Positions 1 to 15,400 are shown, counted from the stretch's first letter. The stretch is DNA of 64,000 nt from Maylandia zebra (GCF_041146795.1 NC_135169.1:12423585-12487584), one strand, 5' to 3'. Program-made: numbers and translations. Notes: generated by a model not told the origin, from the sequence alone.

Positions 1-174
1 CCAAGAGAAGTAATAAATATATAAATTAATAATGAAAGAAACAAATGACAGAGTCAGTTGTTAGAACCTGCTGAGTGGTGTCTCTAACAGACAGCATGAA
101 ATTTTTAAAATTTGTATTGACGCAATTGGATTTGTGAAGAATTTAAATTTAGAAAAACAAAAACTAATGAATAC

Positions 175-438
175 CTTGCACAGTGAGTTTGACTCCATTA
201 CTGAACTCTCCAGAGTCAGACTCACACCAGTACACTGTAACACCCTCCTGTAAGCTGTGGATCTTATAAGAGGATCCACGCAGTTTCTGGCAGTCACAGT
301 GAGACAGGAAGCCGTCCTCAGAGAACTTCCTCACTCTCCACTCAGTGAAGTTTCCCTCACAGGTCAGTGAGACAGAGTCAGAGGTGAAGTGTTGCACTCT
401 GTCAGGACTCACTGTGAGAGACGCTGCTGAATGAACAT
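175..438 (-). CDS. Ig exon (Ig12-type) of receptor C
   Basis: Open 264-base Ig exon with a splice acceptor (CAG) at its high end and a GTATTC donor at its low end. It encodes one C2-type domain with cysteines in the contexts SLTCEGNF and YWCESDSG. It is a close copy of the exons at 51282-51539 and 26137-26403. The next 3' exon of the gene is outside the window. Confidence 0.75.
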
Positions 439-3400
439 CTGAAAAAGTGAATATTGTAAACCTTTTACTAAACCTCTGCATGTCTCCAAATCTTTATTTC
501 TTGTCACACGTTAACACTCAGTCTCTGTGTTCATCTATTTATCCTCTTTTCTACCAGTATTTTCTTTTCCTCTCTGATTCAGTCTTTTTCATCTTTTTTA
601 GTTTGTTGTTCATTTCTTGGGCCCCATTTCGTGACGATCGTGGCTCAAGAGTTGGGAGTTCACCTTGTAATCGGAAGGTTGCCGGTTCGAGCCCCGGCTC
701 GGACAGTCTCTGTCGTTGTGTCCTTGGGCAAGACACTTCACCCGTTGCCTACTGGTGGTGGTCAGAGGACCCGGTGGCGCCAGTGTTCGGCAGCCTTGCC
801 TCTGTCAGTGCGCCCCAGGGTGGCTGTGGCTACAATGTAGCTTGCCATCACCAGTGTGTGAATGTGTGTGTGAATGGGTGGATGACTGGATATGTAAAGC
901 GCTTTGGGGTCCTTAGGGACTAGTAAAGCGCTATATAAATACAGGCCATTTCTCACCACCCTGTGACAGCTGAGATACATCTGTGGGTCCTCAGTCATTC
1001 TCAGGTCATCGTAGTCGTGAGCACTTGAAAAGAAGGTAACTGTTTCCTTCTTTCCAAGCATTCAAGACAGCTGGGATAGACTCAATGTTCCCCACAACCC
1101 TGAATTAGAGTTAAGGAAGTCAACAGATGAGTGGATGTTTGTTTCTTTGGGCCTGTCTGTGTCCTCTTCTTTTCAAAATAATCTCCTCATTTTACTCCCC
1201 CCATGTGTAATCTGCCCTCCATGTTTCCATGGTGGAGAAAAGGTTGTAATTAGGAAATACCTAATTAGAAAACATAAAAGTACCAGTCATCTGCCAATAT
1301 GGGCTTTAAATCTCATTTTATCTTTGTCACTGGAAATAGAGGGTAAATAGTCATGGAGAGGAAAGACAAAATCTCTCACCTGCAGACCAGACAAACTTTG
1401 GTTGACTGTGATCAGTGTGATACTCTGGGTCTCCTCTTCCAGCTCTGCACACATATCCTGCTGTGTGTGTCTGTCCATGAATGATGTAGGAGTCCTGTGC
1501 AGTCCCACTGCCATCAGGTAGCAGCTCATAACTGGAGGATTTCTCTGATAGATCAGGAACAGCTTTATACCAGTAGAAGCTCCATCCTGCAGACGGATGT
1601 TCAACCTCACAGTTCAGAGTTACTGAGGCTCCAGGACTCAGCCATGATGGAGACACAGTGAGGACAGGACGGGGTTCATCTGTTCAACAAAGATTTGCTC
1701 TCAATCTTTCGTCTCTTAACTCTGAATTCAATGTCACTAAAATGTTGACTCACAAATATTTATGATGAACTTTCAGAGTGAGACTATCTAAACATGTCAA
1801 ATATCTCAACATGTACTAATAAAAACAAATTTTTACAAACTGTTTCTATTTCCAGGTTAAATGAACTATGACTCTACTTACTGTCAGAAACTGTCAGTGT
1901 GACTGAATCACTCCACTCTGTTGTTTCATGCTGTGAACTTTTCATTCTGCCCTTACAGCGATAGTTTCCACTGTTGGATGATGAAGCAGATCTAATCCTG
2001 TATTCATTTTGATTTGGAGCTTTTATCCTGCTGTTTTGTTCCCACTTATAATTCAAGTCAAGTATTTCCCATATGAACATCATAATGTCAAACAGGTTAA
2101 ACAAATGTCTTTCTGTTTGGTCTTCAATGAAATTTAGAAACATGAATTCACCTTGTATTGTGTTTTAAACCCAAATTTTAAAAAAAGAAGTTAATCTAAA
2201 CTGACTGGCTATACTCTGTGTAGCAAACTCTCATCTTCCTCCTCAGCAGAAACCTTACTGTGAGACTGATTTGTCTATTTCACTGGAAAAGAGGATTTCC
2301 TGTTTCTACACCTGCAATTCCATCATGGGTTTACCAGGGTGTCACTCACAGCCAGACTCACTCAAGGCTCTTATTTCAGTGTAAGCTGCACTGTATCTTT
2401 AATATTTAATTGATTGTTTTAGAGATATATTTGTTGAAATGATAGTAAATATTATATTGAAGTATGAAATAATTTACTGATTAGACTCTAGAAGAAGCAT
2501 ATCTTCTACTGCAGAGATATGAACACTTTCTAATTCTAAGGTTTTTCTTTAACAGTGAGAAGAATAGTGGAAATCAACATCTCTGGAGTTGTGTACTTGT
2601 AAAACTTGTTTTGACTGTGGGAGGATGCCAGCGTTCCCATAAGGGAAGATGTAAACATCACACAATGGATTCCTCCCAGTAGACCCACCTATGGCATCAA
2701 TTTCAAACTGCCATGTCGCTTCATTCTTTAGTTATCACATTTACAAACTTGTGTGTCCCCTTGGCCTTAGAGAGTAAGACCTGAACTAACTACATCGTAA
2801 TACAGTTTCTGCAAGTTTCTGTAATCCACGTGTGCAACAACATCAGAAAAGAAAAAAAACTTTTAAGTTTATTAAAAAAAATGAAAAAAGTATCTGTTTA
2901 AGATCTTTGCCCACTGAAAGCAAAAACTATTTAGTGAGCATCACTAAGACAGCTACAAAGTTGTATCAAAAAGAAGCATTTTTTTTTAACTATTATAGAT
3001 GAAAGATCTCCAACTTACATGATACAGTCAGTGTGATGATATCACTCCACTCTGAGAAGAAATAGTCCCTTCTGCCCTGGCAGCTGTATCCTCCACTGTC
3101 AGACTCAGCAGCTCTGATGATTCTGTATTCATTGGATGTTGGAGGTGTGTTTAACTTGGCTGCTCTCCATTCATACGTCCACTGAGCTCCTTCACCTCCC
3201 TGAATCTCACATCTGACAGTGACTGTCTCACCGCTGTATATCTGAGTCCAGGGTGGCTGCAGGGTCACAGTGGGCTTACTGGGAACTGTTCACAGAAAAA
3301 TAAATAGATATCCAATTAGGAGAAAAATGCTGGGCTCACATGAGGCATAACTGCCACATACATTACCCTTAGTACAGCTGTGAAGTGATTTGCAATTTGG

Positions 3401-6400
3401 GAAAAGAGGTGCGAGGCAGAGTCTCACATCTTTGATATACAGGTGATCTGAGGCTACTTGTGTATTGGCTGCTTCAAATTTTAAACTCTTCAATCAATCC
3501 TGTTCAGATCATATTACAGGACTCCTGGGTTGTTTATAAATATCGGTATGGAGAGTAATTTGCCTTAAGTGTTAAGTGTTGCAAATGTGTACAACATAAT
3601 CCAGAAGGGTAAAGTAATATCTACAGATGTGTACAATAAGTGTGTAACTTTCAAAGACTCGAGAGCGCCTGGATGACTCACACACAAATACAAAGCAATC
3701 TGACCACCAGTGTTGGTCAAGTTACTTGAAAAAGTAATCAGTAACTAATTACTGATTACTTCCCCCAAAAAGTAATTCCGTTACTTTACTGATTACTTAT
3801 TTTCAAAAGTAATTAATTACTTAGTTACTTAGTTACTTTTAAAAAACACTATTTACAACCTGAATAGGTGATAAAGCGATAGCTCTTTCAGCCCAATTCT
3901 ACTTTTTCTGCATAATCCATCATACAAAATGTAATCAAATGGAAAAGTCTTTTTAAAACTTGTTTTATTAATTTTAATCTTTTAACTTTATGCATCAAGC
4001 AAAAATTAAATTATATGCAACATTCTCTAACTGGAAGAAATTTGTTTAACATATAAACCAATTTTCTGCACATTCCAGCACATAAAATAAAATATTTTCT
4101 TGGTGTTTACACTCAGTCTTTCAAATAAATGCAAGTGAAACACAGCAGAAAATAAATAAAATCAAAGACTCAGCGGTCCTGTTGCTCTGTTTTCACCTGT
4201 ATAGCAGGCGGATGTTTGCCCTGGTGCAGGTGTGCCGCAGCGGTCAGTGGAAGGATACGCGAGTTTCTCTGTGAGTTTCCCATTACGTCATAGCGCACTC
4301 GTGCTCGCTCGGAATTAAGGGGTTTTTTCGCTGTAAAAAGAAGTTTTCTTCCCACGCAGTGAACAGCGGACGCTAATGTTTTTGTCACTTTTTACGGAAT
4401 CAAACTCAAAGTTCAGTACTTCCACGCTTTAAACGCTGCACGCTCATACTCTCTCTGCACTCCATTTATTATCCATTGTTGATCTGCACACAGCTGTTGC
4501 CACGAACGTCGCACTCACTTACTTCATTTTCATGAGACACTGGCAAAAGAAATCACGGTTTTAGTAACGCAGTAATGCAGCGTGCTTACGGGAAAGTAAC
4601 AGTAATCTAATTACCTTTTTTGCAATAGTAATCCCTTACTTTACTTATTACTTGAAAAAAGTAAATCGGATTGCAGTAACGCGTTACTGCCCATCTTTGC
4701 TGACCACACATAAATCTATTTTACAAATGAGTAAATCCAAAAGTGAATAAATACTGATCAATTATGTACGATTTATTAAGTTCAACATCATGAATCCAAT
4801 AATTTTACTTTTTAAAAAAACCTTTAACACACGTGGACAAATCGCTTGATACCCACATGGAGATTTGAAACTAACTTCATGCTGCCGGCTTTGCACAGAT
4901 CTGCAAATGTAAAATGAATTCATGTCCTGGTGTAAAACTGCGACATCTTGGCTTCCAGTGTTTCCCTGTGTTTCTTTTTTCTAAATAAACGAAACTACAT
5001 GTAACCACTTTTACGAGAAAACATATATTTATTATCTACAGACACCACACAATAGCCTGCCATATCCTGACATGTTTAGGATTATTCATTAGGATAACAT
5101 TAATCTTAGCCTGGTTTCATTAGAGAATGGTAAGATAACCATCAAAGTGTTATTCCATTATACCTGGATGATTTCTATATTCAAAATAAACAGAGATTAG
5201 TTTGCATATACTCACTGCAGAGGATGATCCACAGTGAAGTGCAACCAATGTGTCCTCCATCTGCTGACTGGCTGGCTTTTCCAAGCAAAAAAAAAGATCA
5301 ACACCTCACTTACAAAAACCATATAAAAAGCCTAATACGAAAACATTTATAGGCTACTGTTGAGTGTCTGTAATTGGTAAATCTGTGTTTTCTAGTAAAA
5401 GGGGTTACGAATTGTTCCGTTTATTTAGAAAAAGAAACGCAGGGATACACTGGAAGCCTAGATATCCCAATTTTACACTGGGGCTTGAACGCATTTTACA
5501 TTTGTAGATCTGTGCGAAGCTGGCAGCTCAAACCCCATCTGTACAAAACCCCGCAAGGGACATTGGAGGAAAAAAAAATGAAAATGAACTTTTGCAGGAT
5601 CGCGCAAAATAGGGCGCATCCATTGAAGGGTGCATTTGAAGGCCGATTATGTCACAGCCAGGCGACGAAGGCTCTTCATTCGAGTCTGCTCCAAATGTGT
5701 CCTTCGTGGCCCAACCTATCCCAGAATTCACAGCCAATTCCAGTTTCCAACAATGGTGGTAGCTACTTAGCTTTAATATTACTTTTACTGGGTCACAAAA
5801 TAAACTTTTAAGATATTTTCAGGCAAGAATGTAGCTGTGTAAACTTCAAATATCTGCTCAGTTTATCAAGACATAACATATATTTATATTTGCAAAAGTG
5901 CTCTGATATTTTAGAATTAGAATTAGAATTAGAATTCAACTTTATTGTCATTGCACATGCACAGGGCAACGAAATGCAGTTTGCATCCATCCAGAAGTGT
6001 TTTAGTGATATAGATATATTACAATATATATTAGCAATAATATAGATATGTGAGTATATTACATAAATGGGTCTATTATGGTATGTTATAATGTACACGG
6101 TATGAAGTATGTTGTGAATATTATATAACTATAAGTATGTACAGGCTGTAGTGAGTACAAGCTATGTACAGGATATGAACAGGATATAAATATGAAAAAC
6201 TATACAGAATATGAAATAAATAACTTTACAGAAATCTGAGATATACAGCTATACAGAAATGGGAACTATGCAAGTTGTAAACAGTTGTAGGGTTAAAAAT
6301 TATCGTATGTACAGAATGATTATTTACACAGAGCTATACAGTAGTGCAGTTAAGATAAGTGAGATATAATTCCTACAGAGGCTATATAAAGTGGTAGTGG

Positions 6401-9400
6401 TTGTGAGTGGTGGTTCAGTCCATGTTATTATTGTGTGTTTGAGGGTACAGTTGTCCATTGTGGGTGTGTGTGTGTTCAGTCCATGTGTTAACGTGGGTCA
6501 GATGTCAGGAGGCGGAGTTCAGGAGTCTGACAGCTGTGGGGAAGAAGCTGTTCCGGTACCTGGTGGTCTTAGTCCGGAGGCTCCTGTAGCGCCTCCCAGA
6601 GGGCAGGAGGGTGAAGAGTCCATGTGATGGGTGACTGGGGTCTTTGATGATTTTCCCAGCCCTTTTCAGACACCACTTCCTGTAGATGTCTTTCATGGCA
6701 GGAAGTGGTGCTCCGGCGATGCGCTGGGCAGTTTTCACGACCCTCTGCAACGCCTTCCGGTCCGAGGCAGAGCAGTTCCCGTACCAGACTGTTATACAGT
6801 TGGTCAGGATGCTCTCGATGGTGCAACGATAGAAGTTCACCAGGATGTCTGAGGACAAGTGGTTCTTCTTCAGAGTCCTCAAGAAGAAGAGGCGCTGGTG
6901 AGCCTTCTTGACCAGCTTGGAGCAGTTGGTCGTCCAGGTGAGATCCTCGGAGATGTGGACTCCCAGGAACTTGAAGCTGCTCACACGCTCCACAGCCGTC
7001 CCCTTAATGTGGATGGGTGGATGTGGGTCAGCATTCCTCCTGTAGTCCACGATGAGCTCCTTGGTCTTCTCGGTGTTAAGCAGCAGGTTGTTTCTGTCGC
7101 ACCACTCAGCCAGACGATCCACCTCCTCCCTGTAGGCGGCCTCATCGTTGTCACTGATGAGGCCAATCACCGTGGTGTCATCTGCAAACTTAATGATGGT
7201 GTTGGAACCATCAGCAGGTCTGCAGTCGTCAATCAATCAAAGCTTTATTCGTCACATGCAGGTTGCCCTGCAGTGAAATGGGACCCCCCCAGACCTTACA
7301 CATATAGCACAAACATTACATGGGGATACAGGTCGGAGATTGGTAGAATCAGAGAAAAAACATTGAAATGTACACTACAGTGGGGAAAGTACAAGAGGAA
7401 AAAGAGACCCCTACTCATGCTGTGCTTCCATGGTAGGACAGGATGAGAACAGGAAACAAAAAAACTCCTTTGCACAAAAAAGCACATAAATGTCCACAGC
7501 ACAACATTGTGAAGACATGACAAGCCACAGGGGTGGGTGGGGGGTGAGGAGTAATCCGAAGAAACACAGCAGCCACCCTGCACAGCGCTATCATTCCAGC
7601 GCGGCACACAGACCCGCCGTGTTCCCTCGCCGGAAACAAGCATCGAAGGCGTTGGAAAGGGAGGGGGGATGAGTGAGTGCCTATCAGTGTAAGTGTATGT
7701 GTGTGCGTGTCCATAGTTCAGCGGAGACAGTGTCCTTCGCTCTATCAGGCTAAGTAAACAGTCTGCCAGCCAACCCAGGTGGCCTTCATGGGACGGGAAG
7801 AATAGTCATCACACAGTCGTTATCAGGGAGTTGTTTTGGTGGGCTCCAGCCTTGGGCCTAGCAGCTGGTGCCGTGGTGTCCAAATGTTGAATATTGTTGA
7901 TTTCTCCTTTGTGAGCAGCTCGAATTTAGCACTCTGACACTGGTCCCTCGATCTCCCGTTGGAGAGCCGCGAGCCTCCCCATGATGGTATCAAACTTCTG
8001 TTCCATGGTGTTGTCAGTCTTTTGATTCTGAGACCTCACAACTGCAGTGATCCGTTTTCCAACTGTCGCTCAAGGGTGTCATTTTGAGCAGGCCTTTCTC
8101 TGATGTTTCCCCTCATACGCTCAATGGTGTTGTTTTGAGCCTTCACAGCAGCTGTAAGCGTCTCCAAGGTGTTGACCATATTACGTTCGTTGTGAGAGGT
8201 CGCGCCTCGTCCCGTCGCTTCGAATCCAGCGGGCAGCCCTGTGGGGGTTTGAACAGCCGGTTCCGCTCTCTTATTTCTCTGATAAACCAGGGCTAAGCCA
8301 ACGCCGATCAGCATGAACCCTGTTATCATGGTTCCGAATAGGTGGGTGAAGAGGGAGTAGAGGAAAGGGCTCATCACACAGCCTTGTGGTACACCAGTGT
8401 TCATCGTGATTGTAGATGAACAGTGGTTATCCAGCCGGACATGTTGGGGGCGGTTGGTCAGGAAGTCCAGTAACCATTTGCAGATGAGGGAACTGATGCC
8501 CAGGTCTGTCAATTTTCAGAGACCTCTGACCGTAAAGTCAAGGCTCACAAGAGCTGGTGAGAATACTGCACTGCCGGCACATCGTGCCTCGACCTCCCGG
8601 TCAGCTGAAGGATGCGACCTTGCTGTTACTGTCTCCAATCAGCTCGCTAGCTACTGCATTCTGGGAAGTATGTATCCAGTATGTAGCTAAATCCATTTTC
8701 AGTTAGTATGTTTAATTATTTTATTTTAAAATTTATATTTTTTTAAGACCATTGTTGGTTTTAATCTAGTTTAAACCACACCACTCCACTAGATTTAGCT
8801 GAGATCTGAGCAAGAGCAAATGTCAACAACTGAGTGAGAGGGGCTGTTATTGTGTGTGTATATGGATAATAGCAAACACTGAAATACATTTCTTGCATGC
8901 AGCAATGAATTTTAGATGCTCAAATTAAATTTTTCTTCGCTCAAAATAATTTTCTCCTCAAAATGCAACATTTGCGTTTGCAAATTCTTTTTTATGTGTG
9001 CTCAGAATAGAGGCACAAAAATAATGCCATACAAAGCCATAAACCAGATTAGTGGCCTGTTGAATACTTAAAGTCTAGCTTAAAGTCTAGGTTGGCATTA
9101 TATTTGAAAATAAAGTAATTTTAACTTGTCTTTCTAAAGAATTAAATTAAATCCCACAGTTGAATCATAAGAAACATTTTGGGGTTGCCTATATAAACAC
9201 TGCCATATGGTTTATCTGGTCCTTTTTCTGATTAGAAACTTTACATATTGGAAGTTGGCTTTTAACAAGCATGTAATGATCCATCCATCCGCTTATCCTT
9301 TTCAGGGTCGCGGGGGGCGCTGGAGCCTATCCCAGCTGTCATAGGGCGAGAGGCGGGGTACACCCTGGACAGGTCGCCAGTCTGTCGCAGGGCCAACACA

Positions 9401-12400
9401 CAGGGACAGACAACCATTCACACTCAATTTCACTCGCACATTCACACCTATGGGCAATTTGGATTTTCCAATTAACCTATCCCCACAAGCTGCATGTCTT
9501 TGGACGGTGGGAGGAAGCCGGAGTACCCGGAGGGAACCCACGCAAACACGGGGAGAACATGCAAACTCCACACAGAAAGACCCCGGCCTGATGTTGGAAT
9601 TGAACTCAGGACCTTCTTGCTGTGCGGCAACAGTGCTAACCACCGTGCCACCGTGCTGCCAAGCATGTAATGATTACATTTAAATTAGGTGGGCCTTTTT
9701 TTAAGCACATATCTCTTTAGGCCCAAATTGACTGATAATTATCCAGACTGACAAATGGGACATTGAATGTCACCTTTCTGGTGGGGAGGGAGCCTGAGAT
9801 TGTCTAAATTGGGGTCTATTCTATAGCAAATGCAGAAAATAATGTTTTAGGAAAGTAAATTAGTTGGTGTTCTAAAAAATATGATTGTTTGCTTGCAGGA
9901 CACCAGGAGAGATGAGTCCTCCGTCACAGATGGTGCGGTCAGTGAAGATGGTCACCTGCAGCTTTAAGGTCATTGCATCTCCAACCCACATTAAGGATAA
10001 TAAAAAATACTTTAAAAAAAACATCCGAGATCGGGCACCAAGCCCCAAGTGCGATAGAAGGATCAGTGAATGTGAGAGTAACTGACCTGAAAGACAGGAT
10101 CATGGCGAAGCTTGAAACCTGGATCCCCCATAGCTGGTTACCAAGACTACGTGAAGTACCCTCAGAAGGTCTACTAAATGATGTGAATGCTACGGACAAC
10201 CCTACCGCCACGATTACCGAGACTAACAAGCTGATCTACATTACGGCAGCAGTGATCATTGAGATGCTTGGCTACAAGTTGAACAGCCACAAGGAGCAAT
10301 ACCCCCCATGGAGAAGGAGACTAGAGGCTAAGATCAAGTTAGCATGGAGGGAGGTTAGCCAGCTATCAGAGCTGCAGAAAGGTGCGATGAAGAAGGTGCC
10401 TAAGAAGTACAGCAAGCTGTCCATACCTGAGGCCTTGGAAACTGCAAAGCAACGACTCACAGCCTTGGCCAGCCGCTTGAAGAGGTACACCAGAGAGATC
10501 GAAGGCAGGAGAATAAACCAGTTGTTCTCCACAGAACCAGCTAAGGTGTAGTCTTAGTGGCAGGGGAACAATATGACAACAGCACCACCAAGGCTGGAGA
10601 CGGAGCAATACTGGAAGAGCATATGGGAGAAGGACGCAACCCACAACAGCAATGCTCAGTGGCTAGTGAATCTGAGGGCAGGCCAAAGCAACATCCCTGA
10701 ACAGGGTCCAGTAACCATCACAGTGGCAGATATCCAAGAAAGGGTGTCTAGTATGAAGAGTTGGACAGCACCAGGAGCTGACATGGTTCACGCCTACTGG
10801 CTGAAGAAGCCTACTGTACTCCATGAGCGCCTGGCAGCACAAATGAACCAGTTGCTAGTTGACGAGAGACGAAGGCCAGACAGTCCTGATCCTCAAGGAC
10901 CCCCAGAAGGGACCAGTCCCATCCAACTACCGACCAATAACCTGCCTCAGTACCACATGGAAGCTCCTGTCAGGCATCATACTGGCTAAGATGAACAGGC
11001 ACATGGGTCAATACATGAGTGGGGCACAGAAAGGGATTGGCAAGAATACCAGAGGTGCAAAACTCCAGCTACTGGTAGACAGAGCAGTCGCCCGAGACTA
11101 CAAGACTAGGCTGACCAACCTGTGCACTGCCTGGATTGATTACAAGAAGGCCTATGACTCGATGCCCCACTCCTGGATCCTGGAATGCCTGGACTTATAC
11201 AAGATCAATGGGACCCTAAGAGCCTTCATCAGGAACTCAATGGGGATGTGGCGTACAACACTAGAGGCCAACTTCAAGCCCAGAGCACAAGTAACCATCA
11301 AGTGCGGGATCTACCAAGGAGATGCTCCTTCCTCAATGCTGTTCTGCATAGGCCTGAAACACTCAGTGAGATCACTGACAAGACTGGCTATGGATACCAA
11401 CTACAAAATGGAGCAGCTGTCAGCCACCTCCCGTACATGGATGACATTAAGCTGTATGCCAAGAGTGAACAAGACATTGATTCACTGATCCACAGCACCA
11501 GGATATACAGCAGTGACATTGGAATGTCGTTCGGACTGGAGAAGTGTAGTTGGATGGTAACAAAGAAAGGGAAGGTAGACAGAACTGAGGGGATATAACT
11601 ACCAGAATGAAACATTGCAGACATAGAGGACAGCTACAAGTACCTGGGGATTACACAGGCAAATGGGAACCATGAAGAGGCCACTAGGAAAGCTGCAACC
11701 TTCAAGTACTTGCAGAGGGTCAGGCAAGTCCTGAGGACTCAGCTGAACGGTAAGAACAAGATCTGGGCGATCAACACCTACGCCCTGCCCATGATCAGGT
11801 ACCCTGCTGGGGTGATAAGCTGGCCAAAGGAGGAGATAGAAGCCACTGGGCTGTGGATGTCCGGGCCCAGGTCTCCTCCACGCCAACTTCATGCTCTGGG
11901 GGCTATATTGTGTTTGTTTGCTATTTTCTTCTTTTAACAGGTGATCCAACGGATTTTCACAGTGTCTTCTTTTACTTTCCCCCCTTCCCCTCTATTTTCT
12001 TTCTCCCTTTCTTTCTTTCTCTTTCTCCCTTTCTGTATAATTGTCTGTCCAAATTGTAATAACTTAAAATAAAATAAATAAATAAACAATGACAATATAG
12101 ATTAATCAAGTGGAACAATGTGGCATTGGCATATTTTGTCCACTTGAAAAAATAAATCCATTGGGCATCTTTCCTGGCCTTCAGACAACAATTCTGATTG
12201 CTAAAGTACCGAACGGGACAGGCAAAAAAAAAACTTAAATTAAATTTAAAAAAAATATTGGGCAGCAGAAACCCGAGGAAGAGGAGGGGCCATCATGGAA
12301 GGACAGGCCCCTGCATGATATGTACCACCGGCAGATAGAGGAAGTGGCTGACATCCAGAAGTCCTACCAGCGTCTGGACAAAGCTGGACTGAAAGACAGC

Positions 12401-15400
12401 ACAGAAGCATAAGATCCATAGAGGCTGTGGTCTACCACACCAGGCAAGACCCCAGGTGCAGGCTGTGTAAAGATGCCTCTGAGACAATCCAGCAGGCTGT
12501 GTAAAGATGCCTCTGAGACAATCCAGCACATAACAGCAGGGTGCAAGATGTTAGCAGGCAGGACATGGAACACCATAACCAAGTGGCCGGCATAGTTTAC
12601 AGGAACATATGTGCCGAGTACAGCCTGGAAGTCCCGAGGTCAAGATGGGAGTTGCCCCTTAGGGTGGTGGAGAATGACTGTGGTAAGATCCTGTCGGACT
12701 TCCAGATACAGACGGACAAAATGGTGGTGGCTAAACAACCGGACATAGTGGTGGTAGACAAACAGAAGAAGACGGCTGTAATGGTAGATGTAGCAGTTCA
12801 AAATGACAGCAACATCAGGAAGAAGGAACATAGAAGCTTGAGAAATCCTAAGGGCTCAGAGAAGAGCTCAGGAAGATGTGGAGGGTGAAGGTAACAGTGG
12901 TCCCAGTGGTAATCGGAGCACTACATTCTAAAAACTAAAACTCACATTCACTTAAATTTTTTGAGGCAACACTTTTACACTTAAAAATACTGAGTAGATT
13001 GGAAACCAGTCAAATCTGTTTAATATACTTGATAAATTGAATAACTAAAGTTTAAACATATTAAGTCGAAATAAACAATTTAAGCTGTTACACAAACATG
13101 AAAAAATTTAGTAAATAACACTGACATGCTTGGTCAATGTAACTGAAATATAGATGGTCAGTTAATCCAAAATTTTGTTCCATTTACTTAATATTGTAAA
13201 CTGAACTTAATCAAAATTCTACTTAATATTAAATATGGTAAATGGCCTGTATTTGTATAGCGCTTTACTTAGTCCCTATGGACCCCAAAGCACTTTACAC
13301 TACATTCAGTCATCCTGAATGTGTGTGTGAATCATTCAGTCATTCACACACACAGTCACAGACTGGTGACGGCAAGCTACATTGCAGCCACAGTTGCCCT
13401 GGGGCGCACTGACAGAGGCGAGGCTGCCGGACACTGGCGCTACCGGGCCCTCTGACCACCACCAGTACACTGTAAACCCCAACAGTCTACCTGACTTATA
13501 AAGTTTGTGGATATAACAATTAAAATTCCTCACAAAGTTGAAACAACTTAAAACTTTTCTGTTCGGTTAACGATTCAAACAGTTATAATTGTACATGGCT
13601 TAGAAGTTAAGAGTAAATACTGCTTTCTTAATTATGATTTTTGAGTAAATGTTTTTTTCCGAGCTCCGCATGTGGACGTCATGACGTCTTCTCTCTAACC
13701 TGAACGACGTTGACAGAAAATTCTGTTCAATATGGCTGCCCTTCTCGAGCGACTGGAGAACACATTTGGAGAAACTTGTAAGTAAAACGGAACCTTCGTT
13801 ATGTTTATTTTTTCCGTAAAAAAGCAAGTATATTAATATGTTGCAGCCAATAACTTGTTTTCGAATGCGCTGTTGTGTTAAAAAGCACAGACCCAGGTGG
13901 TGAATTGTTGTTCGCTGTTGTTCGCGCTCTTTTTCAAACATAGATTATGTCGTCAGTTTTACAGTTTTAACCGATTAAAACACAGTTTTACTAAGAATCA
14001 CACATAAAGAAAGGGTCTTAGTGATATTTTAACGACCCCTTGCCAACGCAAGAAAGTTGGCGTTTTTACAACAGCACCCTCATTGTTCGGCAGGATTTTT
14101 TTTTTCCCTTCTCATTAGCATCGTTCAAAAGTGACTTAGCTAGCAGTGGTAACTTCTATCTAAAACAATTGAAATATAGCAAGGTGTTGTATATTTAGTG
14201 TGCTGATAAGGTTTTCAATATTTTTATTTTTTCTTCCAAGGCTGAAGACCAAAGACAAAAAGACAGAAGAAAAAAAATTCAGACTGCAATTAATTTCAGG
14301 TGGAGACAGTAAACACAGGTGAGTTGAAAGATCTATTGAAGAGACCTTTCTTCATGGCCATTAAAACATTTTTAGGTTAAAAGACCCGTGTCATGAATCG
14401 CTGTGCGGCAGGCAGGAGTTGGACCCAAAATGCAGGACTCAGACTCAGGGGATGAACTCAAAATCACAGCTTTAATTGCTGCTCACAGAAAACGAGCATA
14501 CAAAACTAAACTGGGAAAATATAAACTCACAGCTTGCAGAGAGGCACACGAGGAAACACACAGCTTGAGGGACGACACAGCACTGACTCAGAGAAACACA
14601 GGGTTTAAATACAATGGGAAGTAACGAGGGGAATGAGACACAGGAGAGCACAGCTGGGAGAAATCAGAACTGACGAGACAAGGGAGCAAAGTAGGATACA
14701 CTCACATGAGACACAGACCTTCAAAGTAAAACAGGAATTAGCACAGACGCAAACTAGACTAGGGGAGACAGAGCAACTAAGAAACACAGAGGGCAGCTAC
14801 CAAATACTCAGAACTAAACAGAATACAAGAACACCAAACTAAGACACTACACTAAAGAATACGCTGGGACAACAAAGAGAACTAAGAACATAATACAAAA
14901 AACTCAGAGGCACAAGAAACTCAAAACACTGGGTCACTGACCCAGGACCGTGACAACCTGTTTCTTTTTTTTTTTTAAATCATGCCCTGGCTTTGTCACA
15001 CTGAATCATGTTGAAAAGATCTATTTTCATGGCTCCCCCCATTACCATTTCCTTGTACTTCTTTCTACCAGTCTATTTTATTTTGTGACATTAACATCTT
15101 AAATGTACCCCTAATTATTAATAGCTGTGTTAGTATTTATAATGCTTTTTTTTTTATCATGTGCAGATCTACCAAGGGTCAGTGGCACAGTTCACCTTTT
15201 GTGGTAAGTTATAACACTTCATATGTGGTCACATAAGTAAGTTGTTTCATCAGTTGTTCAGTTCTTATAAAATGTTGTATAATTGTACCAAATCACTGAG
15301 GATACATCCACTGTGTAAATCACAATCAACAATTTTACTGTGATATTCGCTCGTGTTTAGAGAATCTCCATTATCTTTGTTACTGAGTTTCCATTTTTAT

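Noticed and set aside
641-700. tRNA gene
   Set aside because: Box A and box B are present but the cloverleaf is degenerate and the unit is the head of a dispersed SINE.
447-923. 158-codon plus-strand reading frame
   Set aside because: It runs across the tRNA-derived SINE-like repeat; the same frames recur in other copies.
5374-5811. 145-codon plus-strand reading frame
   Set aside because: No domain, no splice context, repeat-like sequence, and it ends in AT-rich intron sequence.
13732-13777. MAALLERLENTFGET exon as start of a working protein
   Set aside because: Splicing to the next good acceptor gives a stop at once, and later exons carry a nonsense codon and frameshift.
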